Positions 37,764 to 47,452 are shown, counted from the stretch's first letter. The stretch: 64,000 nucleotides of DNA from Bin80 sp964291275 (GCA_964291275.2 OZ219799.1:868001-932000), one strand, 5' to 3'. Program-made: numbers and translations. Notes: generated from the letters alone by a model not told the origin.

Positions 37764-38920
37764 ATCATGTTTCTTCTCATGATATCGTACCCGTTTTTGG
37801 GCAGGCCTCCTGGCGTTTAGCCACGTCTTCTGTGGAGGCCTATCTTACGCGGCAGGGTGGTCACCTCGGCCCAATCCTTTTTCATTTTGGCGATCGTACA
37901 ATAGCTCCTTATGCATTGTGTCCTTGGGCCGAGGAAGACACGGCTGCAGCACTTCCTCCTGTCCTGAAAGTGCTTCGAGGTGATTTTTTCTGCATGCCAT
38001 TTGGGGCTAATGATGAGGATTTTCAGGGCGAAAATCATCCCCCACACGGTGAGACTGCAAATAACTTGTGGAAACTCGAAAGCATACACCAGGCGGGGGA
38101 TATTGCGACACTTCGGGTATCACTCGACACCTCGGTTCGCCCCGGGCATATAGACAAATGGATCTCCCTGCACAGCGGACATCACGCAGTCTATGTTCGC
38201 CACCTCATATCCGGCATGAGTGGCCCGATGAGCATGGGACATCACGCGATGCTCAAGTTCCCGGATACGCCTGACAGTGGTGTGATAACGACAAGTCCGT
38301 TCCTGTATGCACAAACGGCACCGCAGCCCATCGAACTTCCCGAGGACCAAGGTTACTCACTTTTACGGCCCGGTACATCTTTTTCCTCGCTGGCTGATGT
38401 CCCTACGGTCACGGGTCAATCAACCGATCTGCGTCGCTACCCTGCCAGAAAAGGTTATGAAGACCTGGTTATGCTTGTTTCCGATCCTTCTGTCGACGTT
38501 GCTTGGACCGCCGTTACGTTTCCAGAAGATGGGTATGTGTGGTTTGCTCTGAAGGATCCCTTCATTCTAAAACAGACAGTTTTCTGGCTTTCCAATGGTG
38601 GTCGCTACTATCCACCTTGGAATGGGCGGCATACCGGTGTGATGGGCCTTGAAGAAGTGACTTCATTCTTTCATTACGGTTTATTGCAGTCTGTAGAAAG
38701 CAATTTTCTTGCAGACCAGGGCCATGAAACTTATTTCCATCTGGATCCCGCGGTTCCCATGGACGTGCGCTACATAATGGCTGTTGCCGAAATCCCTGAG
38801 GATTTTGATTGTGTTGAAACGATTAGTATGGGTTTGGATGGGGGTGCAGTACTGTTAAGGTCCACCAGTGGAACGGAAGTGAGCGTCCTTCTCGATCTGA
38901 CATTCCTTCAATCGGGTTAA
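37760..38920 (+). CDS. Mutarotase-fold-like protein of unknown function
   Basis: 386 residues from the ATG at 37760, which overlaps the lactonase stop (ATGA); an in-frame ATG 15 bp earlier is less likely. I do not recognise the family. The sequence is beta-rich with features seen in galactose-mutarotase-like folds: TRQGGHLGPILFHFGD, VLRGDFFCMPFGAN, a His-rich HPPHGETANNLW, GMSGPMSMGHHAMLKFP, and YYPPWNGRHTGVMGLEEV. His and Glu are available for an epimerase-type site. Fourth gene of the coupled sugar-acid operon; may convert anomers or epimers of the substrate. The 391 bp after it (38921-39311) contain no gene that I can see. Confidence 0.65.
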   Translation: MNHVSSHDIVPVFGQASWRLATSSVEAYLTRQGGHLGPILFHFGDRTIAPYALCPWAEEDTAAALPPVLKVLRGDFFCMPFGANDEDFQGENHPPHGETANNLWKLESIHQAGDIATLRVSLDTSVRPGHIDKWISLHSGHHAVYVRHLISGMSGPMSMGHHAMLKFPDTPDSGVITTSPFLYAQTAPQPIELPEDQGYSLLRPGTSFSSLADVPTVTGQSTDLRRYPARKGYEDLVMLVSDPSVDVAWTAVTFPEDGYVWFALKDPFILKQTVFWLSNGGRYYPPWNGRHTGVMGLEEVTSFFHYGLLQSVESNFLADQGHETYFHLDPAVPMDVRYIMAVAEIPEDFDCVETISMGLDGGAVLLRSTSGTEVSVLLDLTFLQSG

Positions 38921-39311
38921 GACAAAGGTTAGCCGTTTGAGCCCGGGAGCTTGTTGGTCGTGCAGCGAGATTTAGGTAATGTCTGATTTGTTCAATAGAT
39001 CTTCCAAGTTTTTGGGTGTCCTATGTCGAGACGACAGGAATATTAGATGTGTGATTGTTATTACTTCTCCTCTATAAAATGGGGCGATACGAAAACGATT
39101 CACTGCACGCATCTCACCGGAAACATGTGGTTTTCGGGCAGATACGAACTTACTTTTTCAAGTAGTTGGCCAGCAACAATGCGTATCATGCACATCGCAT
39201 GAGCCGTCGTAAAACTTTTATTGTTATCGTCATTATTTGGTGTTGCGTTGTATTTTGAGACGTGACAAGGGACCACTCCCCCCATACATCCAGAAATTTA
39301 TTTTCAACAAA

Positions 39312-40331
39312 ATGTCTGATGAACATTCTCACTCGCACGGTGACTCCCATTTGCATGAGGGGGGTGGTTTGTTAGATGGTCATACGCATGACTTGCGAGG
39401 CACAAGCAAGAGACGCCTAGTATGGGCAATGGTTCTGATTGTCGGCTATATGGTGGTCGAGATCGTAGCTGGCATTGTCTCTGGAAGTTTGTCTCTTTTG
39501 GCGCATGCGGGGCATATGCTGACGGACGCGTTTTGTATTGGGATAGCGCTGGTAGCAATGCATTTTGCCGAGAAAAAAGCCACTAAGCAGCACACCTACG
39601 GTTTCCAACGCTATGAAATCATGGCAGCATTGGCTAATGCATTATTGCTATGGCTACTCGTTGGCGGTATTCTGATGGAGGCCTACGATCGTGTTATTGA
39701 GCACGGACATGCTCACGATCATGGTCATGATCATACGCCCGATGGCTTGGTCATGACGATTGTTGGTCTATTTGGTTTTGTGGTCCATTTTGGAGCGGCG
39801 GTCATCTTGCACAAGTCAGTTGATCACAGCGTGAACGTCGCGGGGGTCTACCAACATGTAAGAGCAGATTTACTGGGGTCGCTCGCGATTGCAATCTCCG
39901 GGGGGCTTATTCTGTGGAATCCTGTGGAATGGCTTGAGCTGTGGGTTGATCCTGTGCTTAGTGTAATACTGAGTATTGTGATCCTTAGTGGTACTTGGGG
40001 ACTGTTAAAACAGGTGTTCAGAGTTCTTTTGGAGGGGGTACCTAAGCATATTGACGTTCATGCACTCTGTCGTTCAATTGAAGCGCTACCGGGTGTAGTG
40101 GTTATCCATGACATACATGTTTGGACGCTTTCGCAGGGTAGTGATGCTTTGACTGCGCATGTGGTAATCGGTGAACATGTGACCGACCGGGAAGCAATGC
40201 TTGACCAGCTCAAGAAGGTTATATCAGATCATTACAAAATCAATCATATGACGATCCAGTTGGAGTCCAGTGTAGTGAGGTGTACCGAGGATCATCATGT
40301 AGACAATTTGCTTGCTCTAGCGGACTCCTGA
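39312..40331 (+). CDS. Cation diffusion facilitator metal/proton antiporter (CzcD/ZitB-like)
   Basis: About 340 residues from the ATG at 39312 (MSDEHSHSHGDSHLH); earlier in-frame ATG at 39237 adds no family sequence. Six helices with the CDF zinc site LAHAGHMLTDAF (HxxxD) in helix 2 and HVRADLLGSLAIAISG (HxxxD) in helix 5, His-rich N-terminus and a His/Asp-rich loop (HGHAHDHGHDHTPD) before helix 4, and a C-terminal cytoplasmic ferredoxin-like domain (IHDIHVWTLSQGSDALTAHV). Exports Zn2+/Co2+ or similar. Stands alone. Confidence 0.93.
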   Translation: MSDEHSHSHGDSHLHEGGGLLDGHTHDLRGTSKRRLVWAMVLIVGYMVVEIVAGIVSGSLSLLAHAGHMLTDAFCIGIALVAMHFAEKKATKQHTYGFQRYEIMAALANALLLWLLVGGILMEAYDRVIEHGHAHDHGHDHTPDGLVMTIVGLFGFVVHFGAAVILHKSVDHSVNVAGVYQHVRADLLGSLAIAISGGLILWNPVEWLELWVDPVLSVILSIVILSGTWGLLKQVFRVLLEGVPKHIDVHALCRSIEALPGVVVIHDIHVWTLSQGSDALTAHVVIGEHVTDREAMLDQLKKVISDHYKINHMTIQLESSVVRCTEDHHVDNLLALADS

Positions 40332-40502
40332 TACTCATCTCTGATCAAGCACGGGGCGTTCTGGATTGAGCCTCCATGGACCTGATCTATGCATTGTAGC
40401 GTCTTCTGGTTCAGAAGCCATGTGTCCACAGCAGTTTTGTTGCTCTTTACGCAAGTTTATCATGTGTGGACTTATTGCATGAGGTTCCCTGCTCCTGGTA
40501 TT

Positions 40503-40700
40503 CAGGAGAGTTCGGAGTGGACTGCTTTTTTCGTTGAGAACAACGCTTCCTCGGCGGTTTTTGCAGGCCGTTTCGCCTTTTGTCTGTGGGTATAATTGCT
40601 GAGTTTAAGGCCTATGGACTTGAAGATATCACGTTGAAAAGGCGTGAGATCTGCGTTTTTTAGCAGGATGCAAGGGGGATCGTTTTGTGGAAACACCGTC
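40503..40700 (-). pseudogene. IS1634-like transposase C-terminal remnant
   Basis: The reverse strand encodes NDPPCILLKNADLTPFQRDIFKSIG, which resembles the end of IS1634/IS4-type transposases and is colinear with a second remnant at 59340-59720 at both protein (V.P.N....ILLK....DL) and DNA level. Only ~60 codons remain, without element ends. The rest of 40332-40892 contains no gene. Confidence 0.45.
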
Positions 40701-40770
40701 GTATCCGACGCCGATGATTGCGTTTGACCTTGGCCGTGCCTCAGCTGTTGTGGATTCTTTCGGGAATTAG

Positions 40771-40829
40771 ATCCATGAGTAACCCATAGTTACTTCCGTA
40801 GATCATGGATTTAAAATGCACGATCTACG
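40771..40829. promoter_or_regulatory. Two overlapping, mutually exclusive inverted repeats
   Basis: ATCCATGA (40771-40778) pairs with TCATGGAT (40803-40810), with an inner GTAAC/GTTAC pair. A second repeat, CGTAGATC (40797-40804) and GATCTACG (40822-40829), uses part of the same bases, so only one hairpin can form at once. GTTTTTATT follows ~10 bases later on the plus strand. It lies downstream of phoH (minus) and ~440 bp downstream of the CDF gene (plus). It could be a terminator pair, an IS end or a switch; nothing distinguishes these here. Confidence 0.35.
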
Positions 40830-40892
40830 AAGAATGCGTGTTTTTATTAAAATTCAAATTTTGATGCGAGAACGCGTCACTGCCGGGTTTCT

Positions 40893-41840
40893 TCAGTGTT
40901 TGGTGCGTTCATAGGCGTCGATGATAGCTTTGACCAGGCTGTGTCGTACCACATCTATCTTTTTGAAATACACGAAGCCGATCCCCTTGATATCCTTGAG
41001 AATAGACTGAGCTTCCACGAGACCACTCTGTTGTGCATCCTGAAGATCTATTTGTGTGATATCTCCGGTAACAATGGTTTGACTGCTCACCCCCAGTCGT
41101 GTGAGAAACATCTTCATCTGTACTGCCGTTGCGTTTTGGGCTTCATCCAGAATAACAAATGAGGAGTTCAGGGTACGGCCGCGCATAAAGGCCAAGGGGA
41201 CAATTTCTATAACATGATCCTCCAGATGCGTGGTAAGTTTTTCTGTCGGCAAAAATTCTTCCAGTGCATCGTACAAGGGACGCAAGTATGGATCAACCTT
41301 ATCGCGAAAATCTCCAGGCAGAAAGCCAAGTCGTTCTCCTGCCTCAACGGCAGGCCGACATAGAACGATACGTTTAACTTTTCTTGCTTTCAGTGCTGCT
41401 ACCGCAAGTGCAACAGCCATATAAGTCTTTCCGGTACCTGCCGGGCCAATTGCAAACACAATATCATTTTTGTGCGAAGCTTCAAGCAATCTGGCTTGTC
41501 CAGGGGTTTTTGTCCTGATCATTCCCCCTGATGGTGTATATAACACCACAGTACCCACTTTCTTATTGGACTGGCGGGGATTTGCAATTGCCATTGCCAG
41601 GATGGTGTCAAGATCTCCTGCGGTCACGGTTCCGTTACGGTCTGCAACGGAAGCCAATTCTTCAAATGCGTGCACAATTGAGTCAAGAGTAGCGCTGGGA
41701 CCACGAAGGCGAACCTGATTGTCTCGCGCAACGATTTTAGTGTCCGGGAAGGCAGCCTCGATCCGTCTCAAGTGCACGTCATGCGTGCCGAAGAGTAAAA
41801 GGGGATCAGCGTGATCGAGCGTGAGAGTGGTTTCTGCCAA
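40893..41840 (-). CDS. phoH: PhoH-family ATPase (YbeZ-like)
   Basis: 315 residues. N-terminal KH-like region (FGTHDVHLRRIEAAFPDTKI) then the PhoH ATPase: Walker A AIGPAGTGKTYMAV, KVKRIVLCRPAVEAGERLGFLPGD, RGRTLNSSFVILDEAQN (Walker B), and TGDITQIDLQ. Members bind RNA and take part in rRNA maturation and stress, often next to ybeY; ybeY is not adjacent here. Divergent from dapF across 70 bp. Confidence 0.92.
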   Translation of the reverse strand: MAETTLTLDHADPLLLFGTHDVHLRRIEAAFPDTKIVARDNQVRLRGPSATLDSIVHAFEELASVADRNGTVTAGDLDTILAMAIANPRQSNKKVGTVVLYTPSGGMIRTKTPGQARLLEASHKNDIVFAIGPAGTGKTYMAVALAVAALKARKVKRIVLCRPAVEAGERLGFLPGDFRDKVDPYLRPLYDALEEFLPTEKLTTHLEDHVIEIVPLAFMRGRTLNSSFVILDEAQNATAVQMKMFLTRLGVSSQTIVTGDITQIDLQDAQQSGLVEAQSILKDIKGIGFVYFKKIDVVRHSLVKAIIDAYERTKH

Positions 41841-41910
41841 TTGTTATGATGCCGGTGCCGGCGGGTGTACCCTTCCTGAGTCAAACTGAACTGAAGTACA
41901 AAAGTGCCAA

Positions 41911-42819
41911 ATGAAGCGTGCTTTGATTATAGAATTCACTAAAATGACTGGAGCAGGTAACGACTTCATCGTGCTGGACAACCGGTTCTATGAATTCTCC
42001 CTCCCGGAACTGTCCATGCTGGCACGACAATCATGTCCGAGGCGGACTGGTATCGGTGCGGATGGAATCTTGGCACTGGCTGCTCCGACGCATCCAGAGG
42101 CCGATTATGGAATGATTTACGTCAATGCGGATGGCAGCGAAGGTACCATGTGCGGCAATGGAGCGCGTTGCCTGGCCCGGTTTGCACGTGAGAGTGGCTT
42201 TAACAAGACGATTGCGCTCATGCAGACCGCCTCTGGATTATGTGAAGTACATGTTCCTGGTGAGGTGGACGCTTCTGTTCGCATCTATCTGGATGCCCCT
42301 CGGAACTACCATGATTCCCCAAATTTGGCGAATCAGGTTCCAGATGGAATCCGTTCTGTACATTACTTGTGGCCTGGCACCGAACATCTGGTGTGCCTTG
42401 TGGCCGATGTAAGTCAACTGCCGTTGAGCAGTTGGGGGGCTGCACTCCGCAGTGATCCGATGCTTGGGCCTGCGGGAGCTAACATAAACTTTGTGGCCAT
42501 TGACCCAAATGCCGACAGCAAGCTGTTGCATGTACGCACCTACGAGAAGGGTGTTGAAGCGGAAACCCTTGCCTGTGGAACAGGTGCCATTGCGAGTGCA
42601 GTGGTTGCACACAAGTCAGGCCTGCTCATTTCAGACACCTATATTGTACAAATGCCGGGCGGCGTGCTCAAAGTCGGTTTGGAAACAGACCGCGTATACC
42701 TAGAAGGACCTGCTGATAAGGTTTACCGTGGTTCAATGGAACTTACATTCCCCTTACCTGAAACAGCAACACATTCCAGATACTTGCGTAACTGGAATAC
42801 GGCTGATTCCGACAACTGA
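41911..42819 (+). CDS. dapF: Diaminopimelate epimerase
   Basis: 302 residues. Converts LL- to meso-diaminopimelate for lysine and peptidoglycan. Contains IEFTKMTGAGNDFIVLD, the first catalytic Cys in GTMCGNGARCLARF and the second in ETLACGTGAIAS, with NADGSEG and AGANINFVAID. The start gives a slightly long N-terminus (MKRALIIEFTKM). First gene of a plus-strand trio: followed after 14 bp by the TPR lipoprotein and then the trans-sulfuration enzyme. Confidence 0.96.
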   Translation: MKRALIIEFTKMTGAGNDFIVLDNRFYEFSLPELSMLARQSCPRRTGIGADGILALAAPTHPEADYGMIYVNADGSEGTMCGNGARCLARFARESGFNKTIALMQTASGLCEVHVPGEVDASVRIYLDAPRNYHDSPNLANQVPDGIRSVHYLWPGTEHLVCLVADVSQLPLSSWGAALRSDPMLGPAGANINFVAIDPNADSKLLHVRTYEKGVEAETLACGTGAIASAVVAHKSGLLISDTYIVQMPGGVLKVGLETDRVYLEGPADKVYRGSMELTFPLPETATHSRYLRNWNTADSDN

Positions 42820-42833
42820 ATACTCCCTTTAAC

Positions 42834-44117
42834 ATGAAACATATATTTCCAACTGTGAGCTGGTTGTTGCTGGTTCTGATTCTCGCAGCGGCTGATGGTT
42901 GCGGGAGTGATCCGAACGTTGAAGGTGCCCGCCTGGATCTTCAGAACAAGGACTACGGTCGCGCACTCAGCAACATCAACAAGGCCTTGGAAAACAATCC
43001 AGATAACTTAGATGCACTGTTGCTAAAGGGGGATATTATTTTCGAGATGTTACCCGATGTATATGACCAGGACGAGCGAACCGCGTATGTCGGAGAGTTA
43101 CTCGGTGCTTACGCTCAGTCTGTAATGCTGGACTCCGTCAATGCTCCACACAAAGATAGACAGCTTGCAATTCTGTACGTCAATGAGTTTACCTCAGCGA
43201 TGGCAATCTATGAGGATGCAGAGCAGTTGGGTGGAAAGGAACGTGCGAATGGGTTCATTGCAGCTGCCCGCCGTTTCCGGAATGCTTCAATGGTAGCTCC
43301 GGATTCTATGGATGCTTTCATAAATGAAGCCTATGCATACTACGGTGCTGGAATGGCTAATGATGCGGCTGAGACCTTTGAAGCGGCAATTTCCAATGGG
43401 CATACCAATCGTGAGCTATTCATTCAATTAGCACGGACATATGAGTTGATTGCCACTGAGTCGGCAGCTCCCCAAGCACAACCTAGATATTATCGTGAAG
43501 CAGTCAGGACGCTCAGCGAAGCACGTGAGCATTATCCAGACGACGGCGAAATCCGAAAACTCCTGCTGAATGCATATGCTATGGCGGATATGAGTGACGC
43601 TGCATTGTCCTTTTTCGAAGAGATGCATCCACTGGAGAGGGACAATAAAATATTTCTCTACAACTATGGAACGTTATTGCTGCGCCGGCAGAATTATGAG
43701 GAGGCCATAGATATGTTGTCGGGTGCGGTTGCGCTTGATTCGTCCTATACGAACGCGTTGTTCAATCTAGGAGCGGCCTACGTTAACAGTGGTTTTGGTG
43801 TGGATGAGCGTTACCAGGCCGTGGAGGACTCATTACAGGATAGCAGCAGGTTTGCCTCACAGCAAATTACTCAAATGGAAGCCCGGAAGAATGAACTTGG
43901 ACAGTTGAAGCAGCAGTTATTCGGACAGGCAATCAAATACTTCGAAGCGGCCAATGATCTGGTAGAGCGCGATCTGGGAGATACCAGTGATATCTGTGAT
44001 GCGCTGTACAGGGCTTATATGCAGACCAACCAGCGCTCTCGCGCAGAAGAGGCCCGGGCCTGCGCTGAACGACAGGGCACGCAATCTTTGCCCGAGCGAT
44101 CGGGGACCCGTTTTTAA
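42834..44117 (+). CDS. TPR-repeat lipoprotein
   Basis: 427 residues with a lipoprotein signal (LLLVLILAAADGCGS, lipid Cys ~24). Several tetratricopeptide repeats are visible, for example DYGRALSNINKALENNPDNLDAL, GMANDAAETFEAAISNG, NYEEAIDMLSGAVALDSSYTNALFNLGAAYV. TPR lipoproteins scaffold envelope complexes; the partner is unknown. It lies 14 bp after dapF and 17 bp before the next gene, so it is co-transcribed with amino-acid genes, perhaps by chance. Confidence 0.85.
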   Translation: MKHIFPTVSWLLLVLILAAADGCGSDPNVEGARLDLQNKDYGRALSNINKALENNPDNLDALLLKGDIIFEMLPDVYDQDERTAYVGELLGAYAQSVMLDSVNAPHKDRQLAILYVNEFTSAMAIYEDAEQLGGKERANGFIAAARRFRNASMVAPDSMDAFINEAYAYYGAGMANDAAETFEAAISNGHTNRELFIQLARTYELIATESAAPQAQPRYYREAVRTLSEAREHYPDDGEIRKLLLNAYAMADMSDAALSFFEEMHPLERDNKIFLYNYGTLLLRRQNYEEAIDMLSGAVALDSSYTNALFNLGAAYVNSGFGVDERYQAVEDSLQDSSRFASQQITQMEARKNELGQLKQQLFGQAIKYFEAANDLVERDLGDTSDICDALYRAYMQTNQRSRAEEARACAERQGTQSLPERSGTRF

Positions 44118-44134
44118 AAAAACTCACCCAACGC

Positions 44135-45280
44135 ATGCGTTTTGCAACGCGGGCTGTACACGCCGGCCAGCGCCCAGACCAGGCAACCGGGGCAGTTATG
44201 CCCCCTATATATCAAACGGCAACTTACGTGCAGCCGCCAGAGGGCAAGACAACGGCATACGAGTATGGTCGGGCTACTAATCCAACAAGGACAGTACTTG
44301 AGAACAATCTTGCGAGTTTGGAAGGTGCATCGCATGGCATAGCCTTCGCATCCGGGATGTCTGCGACTGATGCTATTCTGCGAGCACTGCGTCCAGGAGA
44401 TCATATTGTTGCCTCAGAGGACATGTATGGAGGCAACTATCGTTATCTGAAGCTGGTACTGGCTCCGATGGGCGTGAAGGTTACGTTCACTGATCTAACA
44501 AGAGTTGATGTGTTTGCGCAGGCGGTCACGCCTCAGACGAAAGTGATCTGGGTCGAGTCCCCGACAAACCCATTGATCCAGATTGTTGACCTTGGTGCAG
44601 TTTGTGCGTGTGCGCAATCAGTCGGGGCCGCCGTGGTTGTTGATAATACTTTCGCCTCGCCATACTTGCAGCAGCCACTTTCTTTCGGAGCAGATCTGGT
44701 CCTGCATTCAACAACGAAATACCTTGGCGGTCACTCGGATATTGTCGGAGGGTTCGTTTGTACCAATAACCGGGAATGGGCGGAACATCTACGTTTCCAG
44801 GTCAAATGTGTGGGTGCGATTCCCGGGCCGATGGATTGTTTTTTAGCACTTCGAGGCACAAAAACTCTTCACATCCGCATGGAGCGTCATTGTGCTAACG
44901 CTCGAAAGATTGCTGTATATCTGGACAGACATCCCAAGGTAGCACAGGTTAACTACCCCGGGTTGGAATCACACCCAGAAAATGCTTTGGCGAAGTCACA
45001 AATGAATGATTTTGGTGGCATGCTGTCCATGACACTCAAGATATCTTCATCAAGCGAGGCGAGGAGGGTGTTGCAATCTCTGCGCGTGTTCGCCTTTGCT
45101 GAGAGTCTTGGTGGGGTAGAAAGCCTTGCAGGGCATCCGGCGACCATGTCACACGGTGCACTTAGCTCCGAGGAACGGGCTCAGCTTGGAGTGACGGACA
45201 ACCTGGTTCGGCTATCTGTTGGGATTGAGGACGCCGATGACTTGCTGGAGGACCTGGAGCACGCACTCAGTCGGATTTAG
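44135..45280 (+). CDS. PLP-dependent trans-sulfuration enzyme (cystathionine gamma-synthase/lyase)
   Basis: 381 residues, Cys/Met metabolism PLP family. Contains the start TRAVHAGQRPDQATGAVMPP, YEYGRATNPTR (phosphate Tyr/Arg), SGMSATDAIL, WVESPTNPL, DNTFASPYLQ and the PLP lysine in LHSTTKYLGGHSDIVGG, ending in LVRLSVGIEDADDLLEDL. Motifs do not separate gamma-synthase (MetB) from gamma-lyase or homocysteine synthase. Last gene of the dapF operon; its stop converges on the foldase gene 44 bp away. Confidence 0.9.
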   Translation: MRFATRAVHAGQRPDQATGAVMPPIYQTATYVQPPEGKTTAYEYGRATNPTRTVLENNLASLEGASHGIAFASGMSATDAILRALRPGDHIVASEDMYGGNYRYLKLVLAPMGVKVTFTDLTRVDVFAQAVTPQTKVIWVESPTNPLIQIVDLGAVCACAQSVGAAVVVDNTFASPYLQQPLSFGADLVLHSTTKYLGGHSDIVGGFVCTNNREWAEHLRFQVKCVGAIPGPMDCFLALRGTKTLHIRMERHCANARKIAVYLDRHPKVAQVNYPGLESHPENALAKSQMNDFGGMLSMTLKISSSSEARRVLQSLRVFAFAESLGGVESLAGHPATMSHGALSSEERAQLGVTDNLVRLSVGIEDADDLLEDLEHALSRI

Positions 45281-45324
45281 ACGGTCTGTCACGTACCAAT
45301 CGCTTGTCAGGATTCACGTTGGGC

Positions 45325-47409
45325 CTACTGTTGAGGCAGCAGATCCGTTCGCAAATCTTCGATTGTAGCGGACTCACGCAGCGAAGAGATCCAGTCTCTA
45401 AGCATAGCAGTCTGTTGCTCTCTGGACAGGTCAGCCCGCAGGTTGTCCAACTCTTCGTCGGAGATCTCGTTTGGTTCGAATACAGCAGTTACGCGCACCA
45501 CGTAGACCCCATTTTCTCCTTCTATCACACCAGAATCCTCCTCCGCTTCCAGACCCAGCACTACACCAACGAAATGGAAATCACGACCTAATCCGCTAAT
45601 GATGGGATTCTGGAACGATACACCGGATGCAATTTGCGGTGTAACGCTGAGTGCACCGGCAAGGCCGTCGTATCCACCAGATTCATATGCTTCCTGTAGT
45701 CGGGCAACCTGATAATCACGTTTCTTTTGGAGGAGGGCGAGCTGTCTTACTTGGATCTCTACCGTTTCGAGCGGCTCATATCCGGCTTCTTCAATATGAA
45801 CCACCTGAACAACGAGTGCTACTTCATCAAGCTCAATAACGGGGCTGATATCTCCGACGTCTGAATTGCGCAGAAAAGCTTCCATCGCGAAACTCTGACC
45901 AAAGCCGGGGATCGCCGTCTGTCCGTCCTGGACCTGCAAGGTCTGGATTTCGATGTTTCGCCGGCCAGCCTCACTCACGAAATCACCTTCCTCTTCGGCG
46001 TAGTAGGCCAAGTCTTCCAGTGATTCCTGGATGCTGTTCAGCGTCGCAACAGAGGCATCAATGGTATATGCCAGTTGCGCCAGTTGCACATCCACTGTTG
46101 CGCGGTGGTTCACTTCGATCAGGTGTAAACCAAAGTCTGTCTCAACCGGACCGACAAGTGTTCCGACACTTGCACCGAAGGCTGCATCTTCAAAGGGTTC
46201 CACCATCCTGCCAGGCCCAAACCAGCCCAGATCTCCGCCATTGGAGCCGCTGCCAGGATCATCACTCATTTGTGCTGCAACAGCAGCAAAATCCTCACCG
46301 GCCTGTATTCTCCTCCGAATATCCTGTATTGCGGCTGGGTTCTCTTTATCGTTCAGGAGAATGTGGCGGGCACGGATATGAGTGTCTTCTGCGGGACGCG
46401 TATCGGTGACTTTGATCAGCCGTGCCTGACCGTTCATGATCACCGGCCCTATCACGTCACCGGTTTGTGGCGCGTCACCTTGTTCAAACAACACGCTCGC
46501 TATTTCTGGTGCCAAGGTGGAAGCGCCGAGGAAATTGTCTGACCAGCTAATTTCACTTCCCGACTGAGCAAGGAACAACGAATCGTTTTCGGCTTCTGCT
46601 AATCCCTGCTGCAGGCGTTGAAGCTCCCGCATGATTGCAAGGGTATCCTCACTTGCAGGTAGCCGCGACAGCGATGCAATCTGGATGGAATACAGGCGTT
46701 CGCGGGCATAATTTTCACGATTATCTGAATAGTATCGTGACACGTCGCGGTCGGTTACAGAAACTAAAGAATCAGGCACGTCCGCATACTGTAAGAGGAA
46801 GAACTCAGCATCTGCACTTTTTTGTTCCAAGTTCCAAGCGCCCCTTGCATCAACATCCGAGACGCGCACTATGGCTTCCAGAAGCTGATTGAACCGCTGT
46901 TGGCGGCGATCAAGCCGAATAAATTGTTCTATTTGAATCAGCGTCTGCTGCTGTGCGGGATCATCAATAACGTTCTGGAGAAGTGCACGGTTGATGCCAC
47001 CTGCGCCGTCGGAGAAATTCTGACGTATGATCCAGTGGGGGTTTTCACCAAGGATCAACTCTCTGACCTCAGTATCACTGACTGCAACACCGATATCGTC
47101 CATCACGTGTTCTCGCAGAGTGTTTTCCACCAAAGCATTGTAGGCCCGTTCACGCTCAAACTCTAATTGCTGCGGTGTTACGCTGCCGTTGTTGGTTCGC
47201 CTGATTTGTTCAAGTTGTGCTTCAAGCTGCCGACTGTAAACCTCGCGGGTGATGGGGTCACCATTAACGATGATGACTTTGCCCAAGGGATCCGTGCCGA
47301 TAGTATCGAAAACTCCGGAGTCCTGGAGCACCCACAGACCACCGAAGGAGATCACGAGAACCCACAGGACGACGCCTGTGTTTTCCCGCATGCGATTCAT
47401 TGTACCCAT
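45325..47409 (-). CDS. PpiD/SurA-like periplasmic peptidyl-prolyl isomerase
   Basis: 694 residues. A single N-terminal anchor (GVVLWVLVISFGGLWVL) precedes a SurA-N-like helical region (ITREVYSRQLEAQLEQI) and a parvulin domain at ~340-440 (HIRARHILLNDKEN ... GSGSNGGDLGWFGPGRMVEPFEDAAF ... GPVETDFGLHLIEV), followed by a second, degenerate parvulin-like part and helical tail. Membrane-anchored foldase that chaperones newly exported envelope proteins. Translation may begin at the second Met (47400). 44 bp downstream of rpmA, possibly co-transcribed. Confidence 0.88.
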   Translation of the reverse strand: MGTMNRMRENTGVVLWVLVISFGGLWVLQDSGVFDTIGTDPLGKVIIVNGDPITREVYSRQLEAQLEQIRRTNNGSVTPQQLEFERERAYNALVENTLREHVMDDIGVAVSDTEVRELILGENPHWIIRQNFSDGAGGINRALLQNVIDDPAQQQTLIQIEQFIRLDRRQQRFNQLLEAIVRVSDVDARGAWNLEQKSADAEFFLLQYADVPDSLVSVTDRDVSRYYSDNRENYARERLYSIQIASLSRLPASEDTLAIMRELQRLQQGLAEAENDSLFLAQSGSEISWSDNFLGASTLAPEIASVLFEQGDAPQTGDVIGPVIMNGQARLIKVTDTRPAEDTHIRARHILLNDKENPAAIQDIRRRIQAGEDFAAVAAQMSDDPGSGSNGGDLGWFGPGRMVEPFEDAAFGASVGTLVGPVETDFGLHLIEVNHRATVDVQLAQLAYTIDASVATLNSIQESLEDLAYYAEEEGDFVSEAGRRNIEIQTLQVQDGQTAIPGFGQSFAMEAFLRNSDVGDISPVIELDEVALVVQVVHIEEAGYEPLETVEIQVRQLALLQKKRDYQVARLQEAYESGGYDGLAGALSVTPQIASGVSFQNPIISGLGRDFHFVGVVLGLEAEEDSGVIEGENGVYVVRVTAVFEPNEISDEELDNLRADLSREQQTAMLRDWISSLRESATIEDLRTDLLPQQ

Positions 47410-47452
47410 TAGGCGACTATGCTTTGTACTTGCTTATACCCTGATCGATAGC

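Noticed and set aside
40389..40595. Plus-strand frame of 68 codons downstream of the CDF gene
   Set aside because: No similarity or start signal; the reverse strand of the same region carries the transposase remnant instead.
41911..45280. dapF-TPR-trans-sulfuration genes as a new pathway
   Set aside because: Each has an ordinary housekeeping explanation and close spacing is general in this genome.
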